From NCBI GenBank assembly GCA_003576695.1, contig QOZQ01000006.1:186001-250000 (forward strand): a DNA stretch of 64,000 bases. Direction: 5' to 3'. Each line of letters opens with the position of its first letter. Positions within the stretch are counted from its first letter, which is position 1. The stretch comes from Taklimakanibacter lacteus (GTDB lineage Bacteria; Pseudomonadota; Alphaproteobacteria; Rhizobiales; Aestuariivirgaceae). The notes beneath the pieces were generated by a model. That model did not search any database. It was not told where the DNA came from and saw only the letters and a list, made by a program, of their open reading frames with translations. Below, piece by piece: positions 8,125 to 16,286 of this stretch. The translations under genes and the position numbers were made by a program.

Positions 8125-9816
8125 ATGACGGCTCCCCACACGCCCCAGATCGCCGAAAGCACCGACAAGCGCCCGGTCACCGTCTTCGGCCCTGATTTCC
8201 CCTTCCCCTTCGATGACTGGATCAGGCACCCTTCCGGCCTGGGACGCATCCCCGCCCATCGCCATGGCGAGGAAGTGGCCATCATCGGGGCCGGCATGGC
8301 GGGCATGGTGGCGGCCTATGAGCTCATGAAAATGGGCCTCAAGCCCGTGATCTATGAGGCCGGCCGCATCGGCGGTCGCCTGCGCTCGCAGAGCTTCGAG
8401 GGCGCCGAAGGCATCATCGCCGAGCTCGGCGGCATGCGCTTTCCGGTCTCGGGCACCGGCTTCTACCATTATTCCGACATGCTGGGCCTCGAGTCGAAGC
8501 CCTTCCCCAACCCCCTGGTCGCGGCCTCGCCCTCGACGGTCATCGATCTCGAAGGCGAGACTTACTATGCCGAGAAGCAGGCCGACCTGCCGCCCATCTT
8601 CCAGGAAGTCGCCGCCGCCTGGTATGAGGCGCTGGAAGAGGGGGCGAAATTCAGCGCCATGCAGAAGGCGATCCGCGCCCGCAATGTGAAGGCGCTGAAG
8701 GCGATCTGGGACAGACTGGTGCCGTTGTGGGACGACCGCAGCTTCTACGATTTCGTCGCCACCGCGCCCGCTTTCGCCAAGCGCTCCTTCCACCACCGCG
8801 AGATCTTCGGCCAGGTCGGCTTCGGCACCGGCGGGTGGGATTCCGACTATCCCAATTCGATGCTGGAGATCCTGCGCGTCGTCGTCACCAATTGCGACGA
8901 CAACCAGCGCTGGATCGTGGGCGGCGTCGAGCAGGTGCCGCGCGGCCTCTGGAAATGCAAGCCCGACAGGATGGTGCACTGGCCGAAAGGCACCTCGCTC
9001 GAGAAGCTGCATGCCGGGGCCACGCTCCCGGCGGTCGTCAAGATCGCGCGTTCGCCTTCCGGGCATCTCGCCATCACCGACCGCTGGGGCCGCACCAAGT
9101 TCTTCGATGCCTGTCTCGTCACCTGCCACAGCTGGCTGCTCACCACCTATATGCAGGTGGAGGAGCGCATCTTCTCGCCCAAATTGTGGATGGCGCTCGA
9201 CCGCACCCGCTTCATGCAGTCGGCCAAGACCTTCATCATGGTCGACCGTCCGTTCTGGAAGGACAAGGACCCGCGCACCGGGCGCGACCTGATGAGCATG
9301 ACGCTCACCGACCGTCTCACCCGCGGCACCTATCTCTTCGACAATGGCGACGACCGGCCGGGCGTCATCTGTCTCTCTTATTCCTGGATGAGCGATGCGA
9401 TGAAGATGCTGCCGCTTCCCGTCGACAAAAGGGTGCGCCTGTCGCTCGACGCCCTGAAGCGCATCTATCCCACGCTCGATATCGAAAGCCACATCATCGG
9501 CGATCCGATCACGGTCTCATGGGAATCGGACCCCAATTTCCTCGGCGCCTTCAAGGGGGCACTTCCCGGCCATTACCGTTATAATCACCGCATGTATTGC
9601 CACTTCATGCAAGGCGACATGCCGCCCGACGAGAAGGGCATCTTCATGGCGGGCGATGGCGTGTCCTGGACGCCGGGCTGGGTCGAGGGCGCGGTGCAGA
9701 CCGGCCTCAATGCGGTCTGGGGCATCGTCAATCACCTGGGCGGCGAGACGCCGAAGGACAATAAGGGACCCGGCGACCGCTATGCCGAGCTTAAGCCGAT
9801 CGAATTGCCGGATTGA
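8125..9816 (+). CDS. Flavin amine oxidase resembling tryptophan 2-monooxygenase (IaaM)
   Basis: A 563-residue FAD enzyme of the monoamine oxidase / L-amino acid oxidase group. The dinucleotide-binding motif is VAIIGAGMAGMVAAYE (GAGMAG at 55-60), followed by IGGRLRSQ and the FAD/substrate segment IAELGGMRFPVSGTGFYHY (residues 98-116). The C-terminal FAD motif is TPGWVEGAVQTGLNA. These segments, the spacing, SFYDF and NSMLEILRVVVTNCDDNQR follow the plant-pathogen IaaM proteins, which convert tryptophan to indole-3-acetamide. No iaaH amidase lies in the window, so auxin synthesis is not shown; another L-amino acid may be the substrate. No signal peptide. It lies divergently from leuD and ahead of a nitronate monooxygenase. 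Confidence 0.8.
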   Translation: MTAPHTPQIAESTDKRPVTVFGPDFPFPFDDWIRHPSGLGRIPAHRHGEEVAIIGAGMAGMVAAYELMKMGLKPVIYEAGRIGGRLRSQSFEGAEGIIAELGGMRFPVSGTGFYHYSDMLGLESKPFPNPLVAASPSTVIDLEGETYYAEKQADLPPIFQEVAAAWYEALEEGAKFSAMQKAIRARNVKALKAIWDRLVPLWDDRSFYDFVATAPAFAKRSFHHREIFGQVGFGTGGWDSDYPNSMLEILRVVVTNCDDNQRWIVGGVEQVPRGLWKCKPDRMVHWPKGTSLEKLHAGATLPAVVKIARSPSGHLAITDRWGRTKFFDACLVTCHSWLLTTYMQVEERIFSPKLWMALDRTRFMQSAKTFIMVDRPFWKDKDPRTGRDLMSMTLTDRLTRGTYLFDNGDDRPGVICLSYSWMSDAMKMLPLPVDKRVRLSLDALKRIYPTLDIESHIIGDPITVSWESDPNFLGAFKGALPGHYRYNHRMYCHFMQGDMPPDEKGIFMAGDGVSWTPGWVEGAVQTGLNAVWGIVNHLGGETPKDNKGPGDRYAELKPIELPD

Positions 9817-9849
9817 CGCGATCAAATTTCACTGCGCCAGGAGGTAGTC

Positions 9850-10926
9850 ATGTGGCCTGATCGCCGTCTGTGCCAGCTGCTGGGGCTGGAGCATCCGATC
9901 ATCCAGGCGCCGATGGCGGGATCGGCGACGCCTGAGCTGGCGGCGGCGGTCAGCAATGCGGGCGGATTGGGATCGCTCGGCTGCTCCGAAATGACGCTGG
10001 ATGATCTCACCGCCAGTGTTGCAAATCTGCGCGCCCGCACCAACCGCTCCTTCAATCTCAATTTCTTCACCCATCCGGCGCCGCGACCGGACCAGGCGGT
10101 GTTCGCGCAGGCGCGCGAGCGGATGCTGCCCTGGTACCGGCGCCTCGGCCTGGGCGAGCCTGCGATGGCGGCCGCGCCGCAAGGCCCCGGTTTCGACGAT
10201 GCGCGGCTGGCCACGCTGCTCGACCTCAAGCCCAGGGTGGTCAGCTTCCATTTCGGCGTTCCCGACCGGGCTTCGGTCTCGGCGCTCAAGGCGGCCGGCA
10301 TCATGCTGATGAGCACCGCGACCACCGTCGCCGAGGCGCGCGCGCTGGAAACGGCCGGGATCGATGTGGTCATCGCGCAAGGCTTCGAGGCCGGCGGCCA
10401 TCGCGGATCGCACAAGCCGCGAGCGCCGGCCGATGGTGTCGGCACGCTCGCTCTGGTTCCGCAGATCGCCGATGCCGTGCGCCTGCCGGTGGTGGCGGCC
10501 GGCGGCATTGGCGATGGAAGAGGCATCGCGGCCGCTTTTGCCCTGGGCGCCGCCGGCGTCCAGATGGGCACCGGCTTCCTCTCCTGTCCGGAAGCCGGCA
10601 CCGATGCGGTGCGGCGCGCGATGCTGCGCGACGCCACGGAAACCGACACGATGATGACCAACGCCTTTTCCGGCCGGGCCGCCCGTGCGGTGCGCAGCGA
10701 CTATGCCGACGAAATGGAGCGGATGCAGATCGACTTGCCTGATTTCCCCTCCATGTATGATTTGAGCGCGCCGCTTCTCCAGTCGACGAAGCCGAGCGAG
10801 GTGTCGTTTCTGCTCTATGGGCAGGCTGCCCGGCTCAACCGCGAACTGCCGGCAGCCGAGCTTGTCGCGCGCTATGTGGCGGAAGCCGAAGCCGTCTTTG
10901 CGAGGCTCAGGACCGGTCAGGCCTAA
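9850..10926 (+). CDS. Nitronate monooxygenase family FMN enzyme
   Basis: A 358-residue TIM-barrel flavoprotein of the nitronate monooxygenase (2-nitropropane dioxygenase) family, which oxidises toxic alkyl nitronates such as propionate 3-nitronate. FMN-binding features are PIIQAPMAGSATPELAA near the N-terminus, IAQGFEAGGHRG in the middle (the His is the usual catalytic residue region) and VVAAGGIGDGRGIAAAFALG. Related enoyl-ACP reductases (FabK) share the fold, but the AGGHRG loop and no fatty-acid neighbours favour the nitronate enzyme. It begins 33 bases after the amine oxidase and may be co-transcribed. Its end overlaps the convergent LysR gene by 4 bases. Confidence 0.82.
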   Translation: MWPDRRLCQLLGLEHPIIQAPMAGSATPELAAAVSNAGGLGSLGCSEMTLDDLTASVANLRARTNRSFNLNFFTHPAPRPDQAVFAQARERMLPWYRRLGLGEPAMAAAPQGPGFDDARLATLLDLKPRVVSFHFGVPDRASVSALKAAGIMLMSTATTVAEARALETAGIDVVIAQGFEAGGHRGSHKPRAPADGVGTLALVPQIADAVRLPVVAAGGIGDGRGIAAAFALGAAGVQMGTGFLSCPEAGTDAVRRAMLRDATETDTMMTNAFSGRAARAVRSDYADEMERMQIDLPDFPSMYDLSAPLLQSTKPSEVSFLLYGQAARLNRELPAAELVARYVAEAEAVFARLRTGQA

Positions 10927-11813
10927 ATCGCCTCACCCCGCACGAAATCGATGAACGCCCGCAACGGTGCCGGCACATGGCGGCGGCTCGGATAATAGAG
11001 CGACGGGCCGGGAAAGCTCGGGCACCAGGAGGTCAAAGCTTCGACGAGGCGGCCGGCGGCGAGGGCGGGCCGCACGAAATCCTCGAAGGTCGCATACCAG
11101 CCCACCCCATCCTCGGCGGCGCGGATGGCGATATCGGGACTTGTCGTGACCAGCAGCGCATCGGGATCGAGCTTCACCGTCTCGCCGTCCTTCTCGAACT
11201 CCCAGGGCAGCACCGCGCCGCTGTGAAAGCGATGACGGATGCAGGGCCGCGTCAACAACTCCTTAGGATGCTGCGGCAGGCCCTGCCGGCGCGCAAGCTC
11301 GGGCGAGGCGACGAGCGCATAGCGTTGGGGGCGACCGATCGGCAGCGCGATCATGTCGAGAGCCAGGCTCTCGTCATAGCGTATGCCGGCATCGAAGCCT
11401 TCGGCGAAGACATCGACGAAATTATTGTCGACGGTAATCTCGAGGCGGATGCCCGGATGCTGGCCGAGGAAGCGCGCCACCAGCGGCGCCAGGATCGGCT
11501 GCGCGGCGCCCGGCACATTGAGCCGCAAGGTGCCGGTCGGCGTGTCGCGGAAGCCGTTCACTTCATCGAGCGCTTCGGTCATTTCCGAGAAGATCGGCGA
11601 CAGCCGCGCCGCCAGCCGCTCGCCGGCATCGGTCGGGGTGACGGACCTGGTTGTCCGGTTGAGGAGGCGCACGCCGAGCCGTTCCTCGAGATCGCGCACC
11701 GACTGGCTTAAAGTGGAGGCCGAGACGCCGCGTTCCCGTGCGGCGCGCCTGAAATTGCGATGCCGGACAATGGTGACGAAGGCGTCGAGATCGGAGAATT
11801 CGGGACGATTCAT
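10923..11813 (-). CDS. LysR family transcriptional regulator
   Basis: A 296-residue LysR regulator with an N-terminal winged helix-turn-helix (residues 8-66: AFVTIVRHRNFRRAARERG, ASTLSQSVRDLEERLGVRLL) and a periplasmic-binding-like effector domain. It is divergent from the aldo/keto reductase gene, from which it is separated by about 100 bases. The classical LysR arrangement therefore predicts that it controls that gene. The effector is unknown. Sequence of the CrgA/YafC-type subgroup is suggested by RTTRSVTPTDAGERL. Confidence 0.9.
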   Translation of the reverse strand: MNRPEFSDLDAFVTIVRHRNFRRAARERGVSASTLSQSVRDLEERLGVRLLNRTTRSVTPTDAGERLAARLSPIFSEMTEALDEVNGFRDTPTGTLRLNVPGAAQPILAPLVARFLGQHPGIRLEITVDNNFVDVFAEGFDAGIRYDESLALDMIALPIGRPQRYALVASPELARRQGLPQHPKELLTRPCIRHRFHSGAVLPWEFEKDGETVKLDPDALLVTTSPDIAIRAAEDGVGWYATFEDFVRPALAAGRLVEALTSWCPSFPGPSLYYPSRRHVPAPLRAFIDFVRGEAI

Positions 11814-11915
11814 TGTTCGATTTTCCGCACAGCCTATTCAGGATTGAGCGGATTATCGCACGACAAGGGATATGGCATCTACTCCCTTCATCGTCCCCAC
11901 TGCACGGAGATTTCC

Positions 11916-12926
11916 ATGATCGCGCACCGTCCCCTGGGCCGCACCGGCCCGCAAGCTTCCGCCTTCGGCCTCGGCTGCATGGGCATGTCGCCCATGGTCT
12001 ATGGACCGACCGACCGCGCCGAGAGCATCGCCACGCTTCACCAGGCGCTCGATGCCGGCATCAATCTCCTCGATACCGGCGACTTCTATGGCATGGGCCA
12101 CAATGAGCTGCTCATTGCCGAAGCCCTGAAAGGCCGGCGTCGCGAGGATGTGCTGCTGAGCGTGAAATTCGGCGCCCAGCGCGACCCGGCCGGCGGCTGG
12201 ATCGGCTTTGACGGCAGGCCCGCCGCGGTCAAGACCGCGCTCGCCTATTCGCTGCAACGTCTCGGCACGGATTATATCGATGTCTATCGCCCGGCCCGGC
12301 TCGATCCGAATGTTCCGATCGAGGATACGATCGGCGCCATCGCCGATCTGGTGAAGGCGGGCTTCGTGCGCCATATCGGCCTGTCGGAAGTCGGCAGCGA
12401 CACGATCAGACGGGCCGCCAAGGTCCATCCGATTGCGGACCTCCAGATCGAATATTCGCTGATCTCGCGCGGCATCGAGGACGACATCCTGACGACCTGC
12501 CGCGCGCTCGGCGTCGCCGTCACCGCCTATGGCGTGCTGTCGCGCGGGCTGATCAGCGGCCGCTGGACGAAGAGCAGCGCCGGCGCCAGCGATTTCCGCA
12601 GCATGAGTCCGCGCTTCCAGGACGGCAATGTCGACCAGAACCTCAAGCTGGTCGAGGCGTTGCGCGCGGTGGCGAACCGGCTCGGCGTAACGGTGGCGCA
12701 GGTCGCCATCGCCTGGGTCGCTTCGCGCGGCGACGACATCTTCCCGCTCATCGGGGCACGCAAGCGCGGTCAGCTCGCTGAATCCTTAAGCGCGCTCGAC
12801 GTGAGGCTCTCAGGCGCCGATCTGGCAGCAATCGAAAAGGCGGTGCCGAAGGGTGCTGCGTCCGGCGGGCGCTATGCCGACGCGCAGCTTGCCCATCTCG
12901 ACAGCGAGCGCAAACCGGCTGCGTAG
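11916..12926 (+). CDS. Aldo/keto reductase
   Basis: A 336-residue NADPH-dependent TIM-barrel oxidoreductase. The start at 11916 follows GGAGATTTCC and gives MIAHRPLGRTGPQASAFGLG. Tetrad residues are visible as the Asp of LLDTGDFYG, the Tyr of the same motif and the Lys of LLSVKFG. The position normally holding the catalytic His reads YRPARLDPNVP, a substitution seen in one AKR subgroup, so activity on ordinary aldehydes may differ. Physiological substrate unknown. It is divergent from the LysR regulator at 10923-11813, the likely controller. Confidence 0.87.
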   Translation: MIAHRPLGRTGPQASAFGLGCMGMSPMVYGPTDRAESIATLHQALDAGINLLDTGDFYGMGHNELLIAEALKGRRREDVLLSVKFGAQRDPAGGWIGFDGRPAAVKTALAYSLQRLGTDYIDVYRPARLDPNVPIEDTIGAIADLVKAGFVRHIGLSEVGSDTIRRAAKVHPIADLQIEYSLISRGIEDDILTTCRALGVAVTAYGVLSRGLISGRWTKSSAGASDFRSMSPRFQDGNVDQNLKLVEALRAVANRLGVTVAQVAIAWVASRGDDIFPLIGARKRGQLAESLSALDVRLSGADLAAIEKAVPKGAASGGRYADAQLAHLDSERKPAA

Positions 12927-12999
12927 TGCAAACCCCGCCAAAGTCGAAAACTTTGGTGATCAGGATTTGCTCAGTGAATTGATTTGGCGCGCATCCTTT

Positions 13000-13025
13000 C
13001 CGGCGAAGTGATTCCACTTCGCCGG
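13000..13025. terminator. Perfect hairpin between convergent genes
   Basis: An 11-bp perfect stem (CCGGCGAAGTG / CACTTCGCCGG) with an ATTC loop lies between the stops of the aldo/keto reductase and the small membrane protein gene. There is no T-tract on either strand. A bidirectional, Rho-assisted stop or a degenerate family A repeat half are both possible. Confidence 0.4.
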
Positions 13026-13037
13026 GATTCGCGCCGG

Positions 13038-13247
13038 TCAGCCGCTGAAATAGGTTCGCCACAGATAGACGATCAGCCCGACCAGGATGATCATCGACAG
13101 GATGCGCGCGATGCGCTTGCCGAGGATCTCGATGCGATCATTGTCGGCCGGGTCTTCGGCAGGCTGGGCGCCCAGGATCTTCTCCGCCTGCTCGTCGAGC
13201 CGCTTCAGCGCCTTCAGCGCTTCTTCCTCGCGCCCGGACTTGCTCAT
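13038..13247 (-). CDS. Small single-pass membrane protein
   Basis: Encodes 69 residues: a charged helical N-terminal half (EEEALKALKRLDEQAEKIL) and a C-terminal transmembrane helix (ILSMIILVGLIVYLW). No family recognised. Its ATG overlaps the TGA of the upstream metallopeptidase gene (ATGA), a sign of translational coupling, so the two are likely made together. The charged N-terminus would be cytosolic by the positive-inside rule, though this is weak for so short a protein. Confidence 0.7.
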   Translation of the reverse strand: MSKSGREEEALKALKRLDEQAEKILGAQPAEDPADNDRIEILGKRIARILSMIILVGLIVYLWRTYFSG

Positions 13248-13600
13248 GATGTCTCGCCCTCGATGCGCGCCATATCGGCATCGGAGAGACCGAAATGATG
13301 GCCGATCTCATGGATCAGCACATGGGTGATGACGGCGCCCAGGGTCTCGTGGTGCTCGGCCCAGTAATCGAGGATGGGGCGGCGATAGAGGAAGACCATG
13401 TTGGGCAGCGTCCCGGTATGGCTGAGCTCCTCGCTTTGGGCGAGACCGGTGCCCTGGAACAGGCCGAGCAAGTCGAACTCGCTCTCGGCCTTCATGTCGT
13501 CCAGCACATCGTTCTCAGGGAAATCCTGTACCCTCAGTACAACATTGCCAGTGAGGTCACGAAAAGTCTTGGGCAGGCGCGCATAGGCATCCGCGGCCAA
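13244..13600 (-). CDS. Zincin-like metallopeptidase family protein (DUF1025 type)
   Basis: A small cytosolic minimal-gluzincin-like protein of about 118 residues, with the zinc-binding helix VLIHEIGHHFGLSD (HEIGHH near residue 98) and an adjacent acidic residue as third ligand. Family members are widespread, of unknown substrate. The start is uncertain. I use the TTG at 13600, with GAGG about 10 bases upstream. The reading frame continues upstream without ATG, GTG or TTG close by, and conserved residues (EDFDALAADAYARLP) begin just before it, so a slightly earlier non-standard start is possible. Coupled to the downstream membrane protein gene by a 4-base overlap. Confidence 0.75.
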   Translation of the reverse strand: MAADAYARLPKTFRDLTGNVVLRVQDFPENDVLDDMKAESEFDLLGLFQGTGLAQSEELSHTGTLPNMVFLYRRPILDYWAEHHETLGAVITHVLIHEIGHHFGLSDADMARIEGETS

Positions 13601-13638
13601 CGCGTCAAAATCCTCGAGCGACGGCGCTTCGAGGCCGC

Positions 13639-13806
13639 TCAGTTCATGCAGAGAAAGCCGGTGGCCTGGCAGATATCGATTCCTTCGGCGGTCATCGCAT
13701 TCACGGTCGTATAGGCCGCGACGCTGCCGGTTACCAGCGTCAGGACAACAAGCACCATAAGTACGCGGCGCAAGAACCGTGTATCCGCCGTCTGAGTAGT
13801 AATCAC
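13639..13806 (-). CDS. Small single-pass membrane or exported protein
   Basis: Encodes 55 residues from a GTG at 13806, which has a strong GGGGAG site 7 bases upstream; an ATG 15 codons earlier lacks one. One hydrophobic segment (VLMVLVVLTLVTGSVAAY) could be a signal anchor, followed by a short domain with two cysteines (GIDICQATGFLCMN) at the C-terminus. The paired cysteines suggest an extracytoplasmic disulphide. No family recognised. It is 38 bases upstream of the metallopeptidase start and probably in the same transcript. Confidence 0.6.
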   Translation of the reverse strand: MITTQTADTRFLRRVLMVLVVLTLVTGSVAAYTTVNAMTAEGIDICQATGFLCMN

Positions 13807-14043
13807 TTGGGAACTCCCCGCCACCAAGAAAAAGGTTGAACTTGGAATCAACCTTATCGCCTCGGTGATGACATAACCCTTAATGCCCCGTTCATCAACC
13901 GTTAATCGGCCACAGCGTTACTTTCTTTCGCCGGACAAACGGTTTAGGCGATCTTCGCAGGTGCGAAATAGAAACAGGCTCCCTTTTCCGGGAACTCGTG
14001 TCCTGCAAGAGAAATGTGTCTCGGATTTTAGCGTATCGATTCG

Positions 14044-15447
14044 CTAGTTCCAGCGCCTGATATCGACGAAATGGCCGGCAATCGCCGCCGCCGCCGCCAT
14101 TTGCGGCGACACCAGATGGGTGCGGCCCTTATAGCCCTGGCGGCCTTCGAAGTTCCGGTTCGATGTCGAGGCACAGCGTTCGCCGGGCTTGAGCTGGTCC
14201 GGATTCATGCCGAGGCACATGGAGCAGCCGGGCTCGCGCCATTCGAAGCCCGCGGCGGTGAAGATCTTGTCGAGGCCTTCCTGCTCCGCCTGGATTTTGA
14301 CCAGGCCGGAACCGGGCACGATCATGCCCTTCAGCCGCTCATGGATCCGGCGGCCCTCGACGATCCGGGCGACGGCGCGTAGATCCTCGATGCGGCCATT
14401 GGTGCATGAGCCGATCCAGATCATGTCGAGCGGGATGTCGGTGATCTTGGTACCGGGCTTCAATCCCATATAGTCGAGCGCCCGCCATTTCGACTGGCGC
14501 TTGCCTTCGTCGGCAATATCGTCCGGATTGGGCACGCTGCCTTCGACCGAGACGACGTCCTCGGGCGAAGTGCCCCAGGACACGATCGGCGGCAGTGATG
14601 CCGCATCGAGCTTCACGACGCGGTCGAAATGGGCGCCGTCATCGGTCCTGAGCGTATCCCAGTAGCGCAGCGCCGCATCCCAGTTCGCACCCTTGGGCGA
14701 TTTCGGCCGGCCCTTGAGATACTCATAGGCTTTCTCGTCGGGCGCGATCATGCCGGCACGGGCACCGCCCTCGATCGACATGTTGCAGATCGTCATGCGT
14801 CCTTCCATCGAGAGGCCGCGCAGCGCTTCACCGGCATATTCGATGACCGAGCCGGTGCCGCCGGCCGTGCCGATCTCGCCGATGATGGCGAGGATGATGT
14901 CCTTGGCGGTGGCGCCCGGCGCCAGCTTGCCATCGACCTGGACCAGCATGTTCTTGGCCTTCTTCTGGATCAGCGTCTGGGTGGCGAGCACATGCTCGAC
15001 TTCCGACGTGCCGATGCCATGGGCGAGCGCGCCGAAGGCGCCATGGGTCGAGGTATGGCTGTCGCCGCAGACGATGGTGGTGCCGGGCAGTGTGAAGCCC
15101 TGCTCCGGGCCGATCACATGCACGATGCCCTGGCGGCGGTCATGCTCGTCGTAATATTCGATGCCGAAATCCCTGGCGTTCTGCGCCAGCGTCTCGACCT
15201 GGGTGCGGCTTTCGGGCTCGGCGATGCCGTGGCTGCGGTCGGTGGTCGGCACATTGTGATCGACCACGGCCAGCGTCTTTTCGGGGTGTCTCACCTTGCG
15301 GCCCGACATGCGCAGGCCCTCGAAGGCCTGCGGGCTCGTCACCTCATGGACGAGATGGCGATCGATATAGAGGAGGCAGGTGCCGTCGGGCTGCTCGTCC
15401 ACCAGATGATCGTCCCATATCTTGTCATAGAGCGTGCGCGGTGCCAT
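14044..15447 (-). CDS. leuC: 3-isopropylmalate dehydratase large subunit
   Basis: Aconitase-family [4Fe-4S] subunit of isopropylmalate isomerase, partner of LeuD. 467 residues, normal length, starting at the ATG at 15447 ([16 protein letters not shown]); a longer in-frame extension upstream is unconserved. Iron-sulphur ligands are visible in GSCTNGR and CSMCLGMN, and [20 protein letters not shown] is the substrate-binding stretch. It is divergent from the DUF1287 gene. In this genome leuC and leuD are separated by the oxidoreductase block at 8.1-13.8 kb rather than adjacent. Confidence 0.97.
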   Translation of the reverse strand: MAPRTLYDKIWDDHLVDEQPDGTCLLYIDRHLVHEVTSPQAFEGLRMSGRKVRHPEKTLAVVDHNVPTTDRSHGIAEPESRTQVETLAQNARDFGIEYYDEHDRRQGIVHVIGPEQGFTLPGTTIVCGDSHTSTHGAFGALAHGIGTSEVEHVLATQTLIQKKAKNMLVQVDGKLAPGATAKDIILAIIGEIGTAGGTGSVIEYAGEALRGLSMEGRMTICNMSIEGGARAGMIAPDEKAYEYLKGRPKSPKGANWDAALRYWDTLRTDDGAHFDRVVKLDAASLPPIVSWGTSPEDVVSVEGSVPNPDDIADEGKRQSKWRALDYMGLKPGTKITDIPLDMIWIGSCTNGRIEDLRAVARIVEGRRIHERLKGMIVPGSGLVKIQAEQEGLDKIFTAAGFEWREPGCSMCLGMNPDQLKPGERCASTSNRNFEGRQGYKGRTHLVSPQMAAAAAIAGHFVDIRRWN

Positions 15448-15605
15448 CGCGAAACTTCCTGTTTTACTGGCCTTCTGCTCGCCCGATCCCCAAGGGGACC
15501 CGGCGCTGGGCAAGCTTTTAGCCGCATTGCTCGCGCTGTCAAATATGGGGAACCGCGGAGGACGCATCCCAAGACTGCCATAATGGCATGCGTTGATCGC
15601 CGCCC

Positions 15606-16286
15606 ATGATCTCCCGCCGCTTCGTCATCTTGCCCCTCGCCGGTCTCGCCGGGGCGGCCGCCATTGCCGGCCTGGTGCCGGCTCACCGCCTCAAGGTCCT
15701 GGCCCAGGTGCTGGTCGACCCGGCTCCGCCGCGGCCTGATATGCCGGTCTTCGCCCGGGCGGAAGGCGACGCCGGATCTCTCATTGCAGCGGGCATTGCC
15801 CAGATCGGCGTCACCCGGATCTATGACCCGGCCTATGTGAGGCTTCCCTATCCGGGCGGCGATGTGGCGCCGGAGCGCGGCGTATGCACCGATGTGATCG
15901 TCAGGGCCTATCGCAAAGGGCTGAAGCTCGATCTGCAGAAGCTCGTCCATGAGGATATGCGCCGGGAATTCTCAGCCTATCCCACGACCTGGGGCCTGAA
16001 GCGGCCCGACCGCAATATCGACCACCGGCGCGTGCCCAATCTCCAGACCTTCTTTGCCCGGCAGGGCGCCGGGCTGACGGTGACCGACAGGCCGTCCGAC
16101 TTCCGCCCCGGCGACATCATCACCCAGATGCTGCCCGGCAATCTTCCCCATATTGCGCTGGTCAGCCATTTCGCCTCGGCCGACGGCGAACGCCCGCTTT
16201 GCATCCACAATATCGGCGCCGGCGCGCGTCTCGAGGATATCCTCTTCAGCTACCGGCTGACCGGACATTATCGGTTCAGGATTTAG
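15606..16286 (+). CDS. DUF1287 family exported protein
   Basis: A 226-residue protein with an N-terminal hydrophobic signal or anchor ([19 protein letters not shown], preceded by two arginines) and a DUF1287 domain. Family signatures include [29 protein letters not shown], the [13 protein letters not shown] segment, and PHIALVSH. The conserved Cys, His and Asp residues suggest an NlpC/P60-like cysteine-hydrolase fold, but function is unproven. The C-terminus overlaps the convergent htpG stop by 4 bases. Confidence 0.8.
   Translation: MISRRFVILPLAGLAGAAAIAGLVPAHRLKVLAQVLVDPAPPRPDMPVFARAEGDAGSLIAAGIAQIGVTRIYDPAYVRLPYPGGDVAPERGVCTDVIVRAYRKGLKLDLQKLVHEDMRREFSAYPTTWGLKRPDRNIDHRRVPNLQTFFARQGAGLTVTDRPSDFRPGDIITQMLPGNLPHIALVSHFASADGERPLCIHNIGAGARLEDILFSYRLTGHYRFRI

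Noticed and set aside
8098-9492. A 464-codon minus-strand frame opposite the amine oxidase
   Set aside because: Antisense shadow of a clear flavoenzyme gene.
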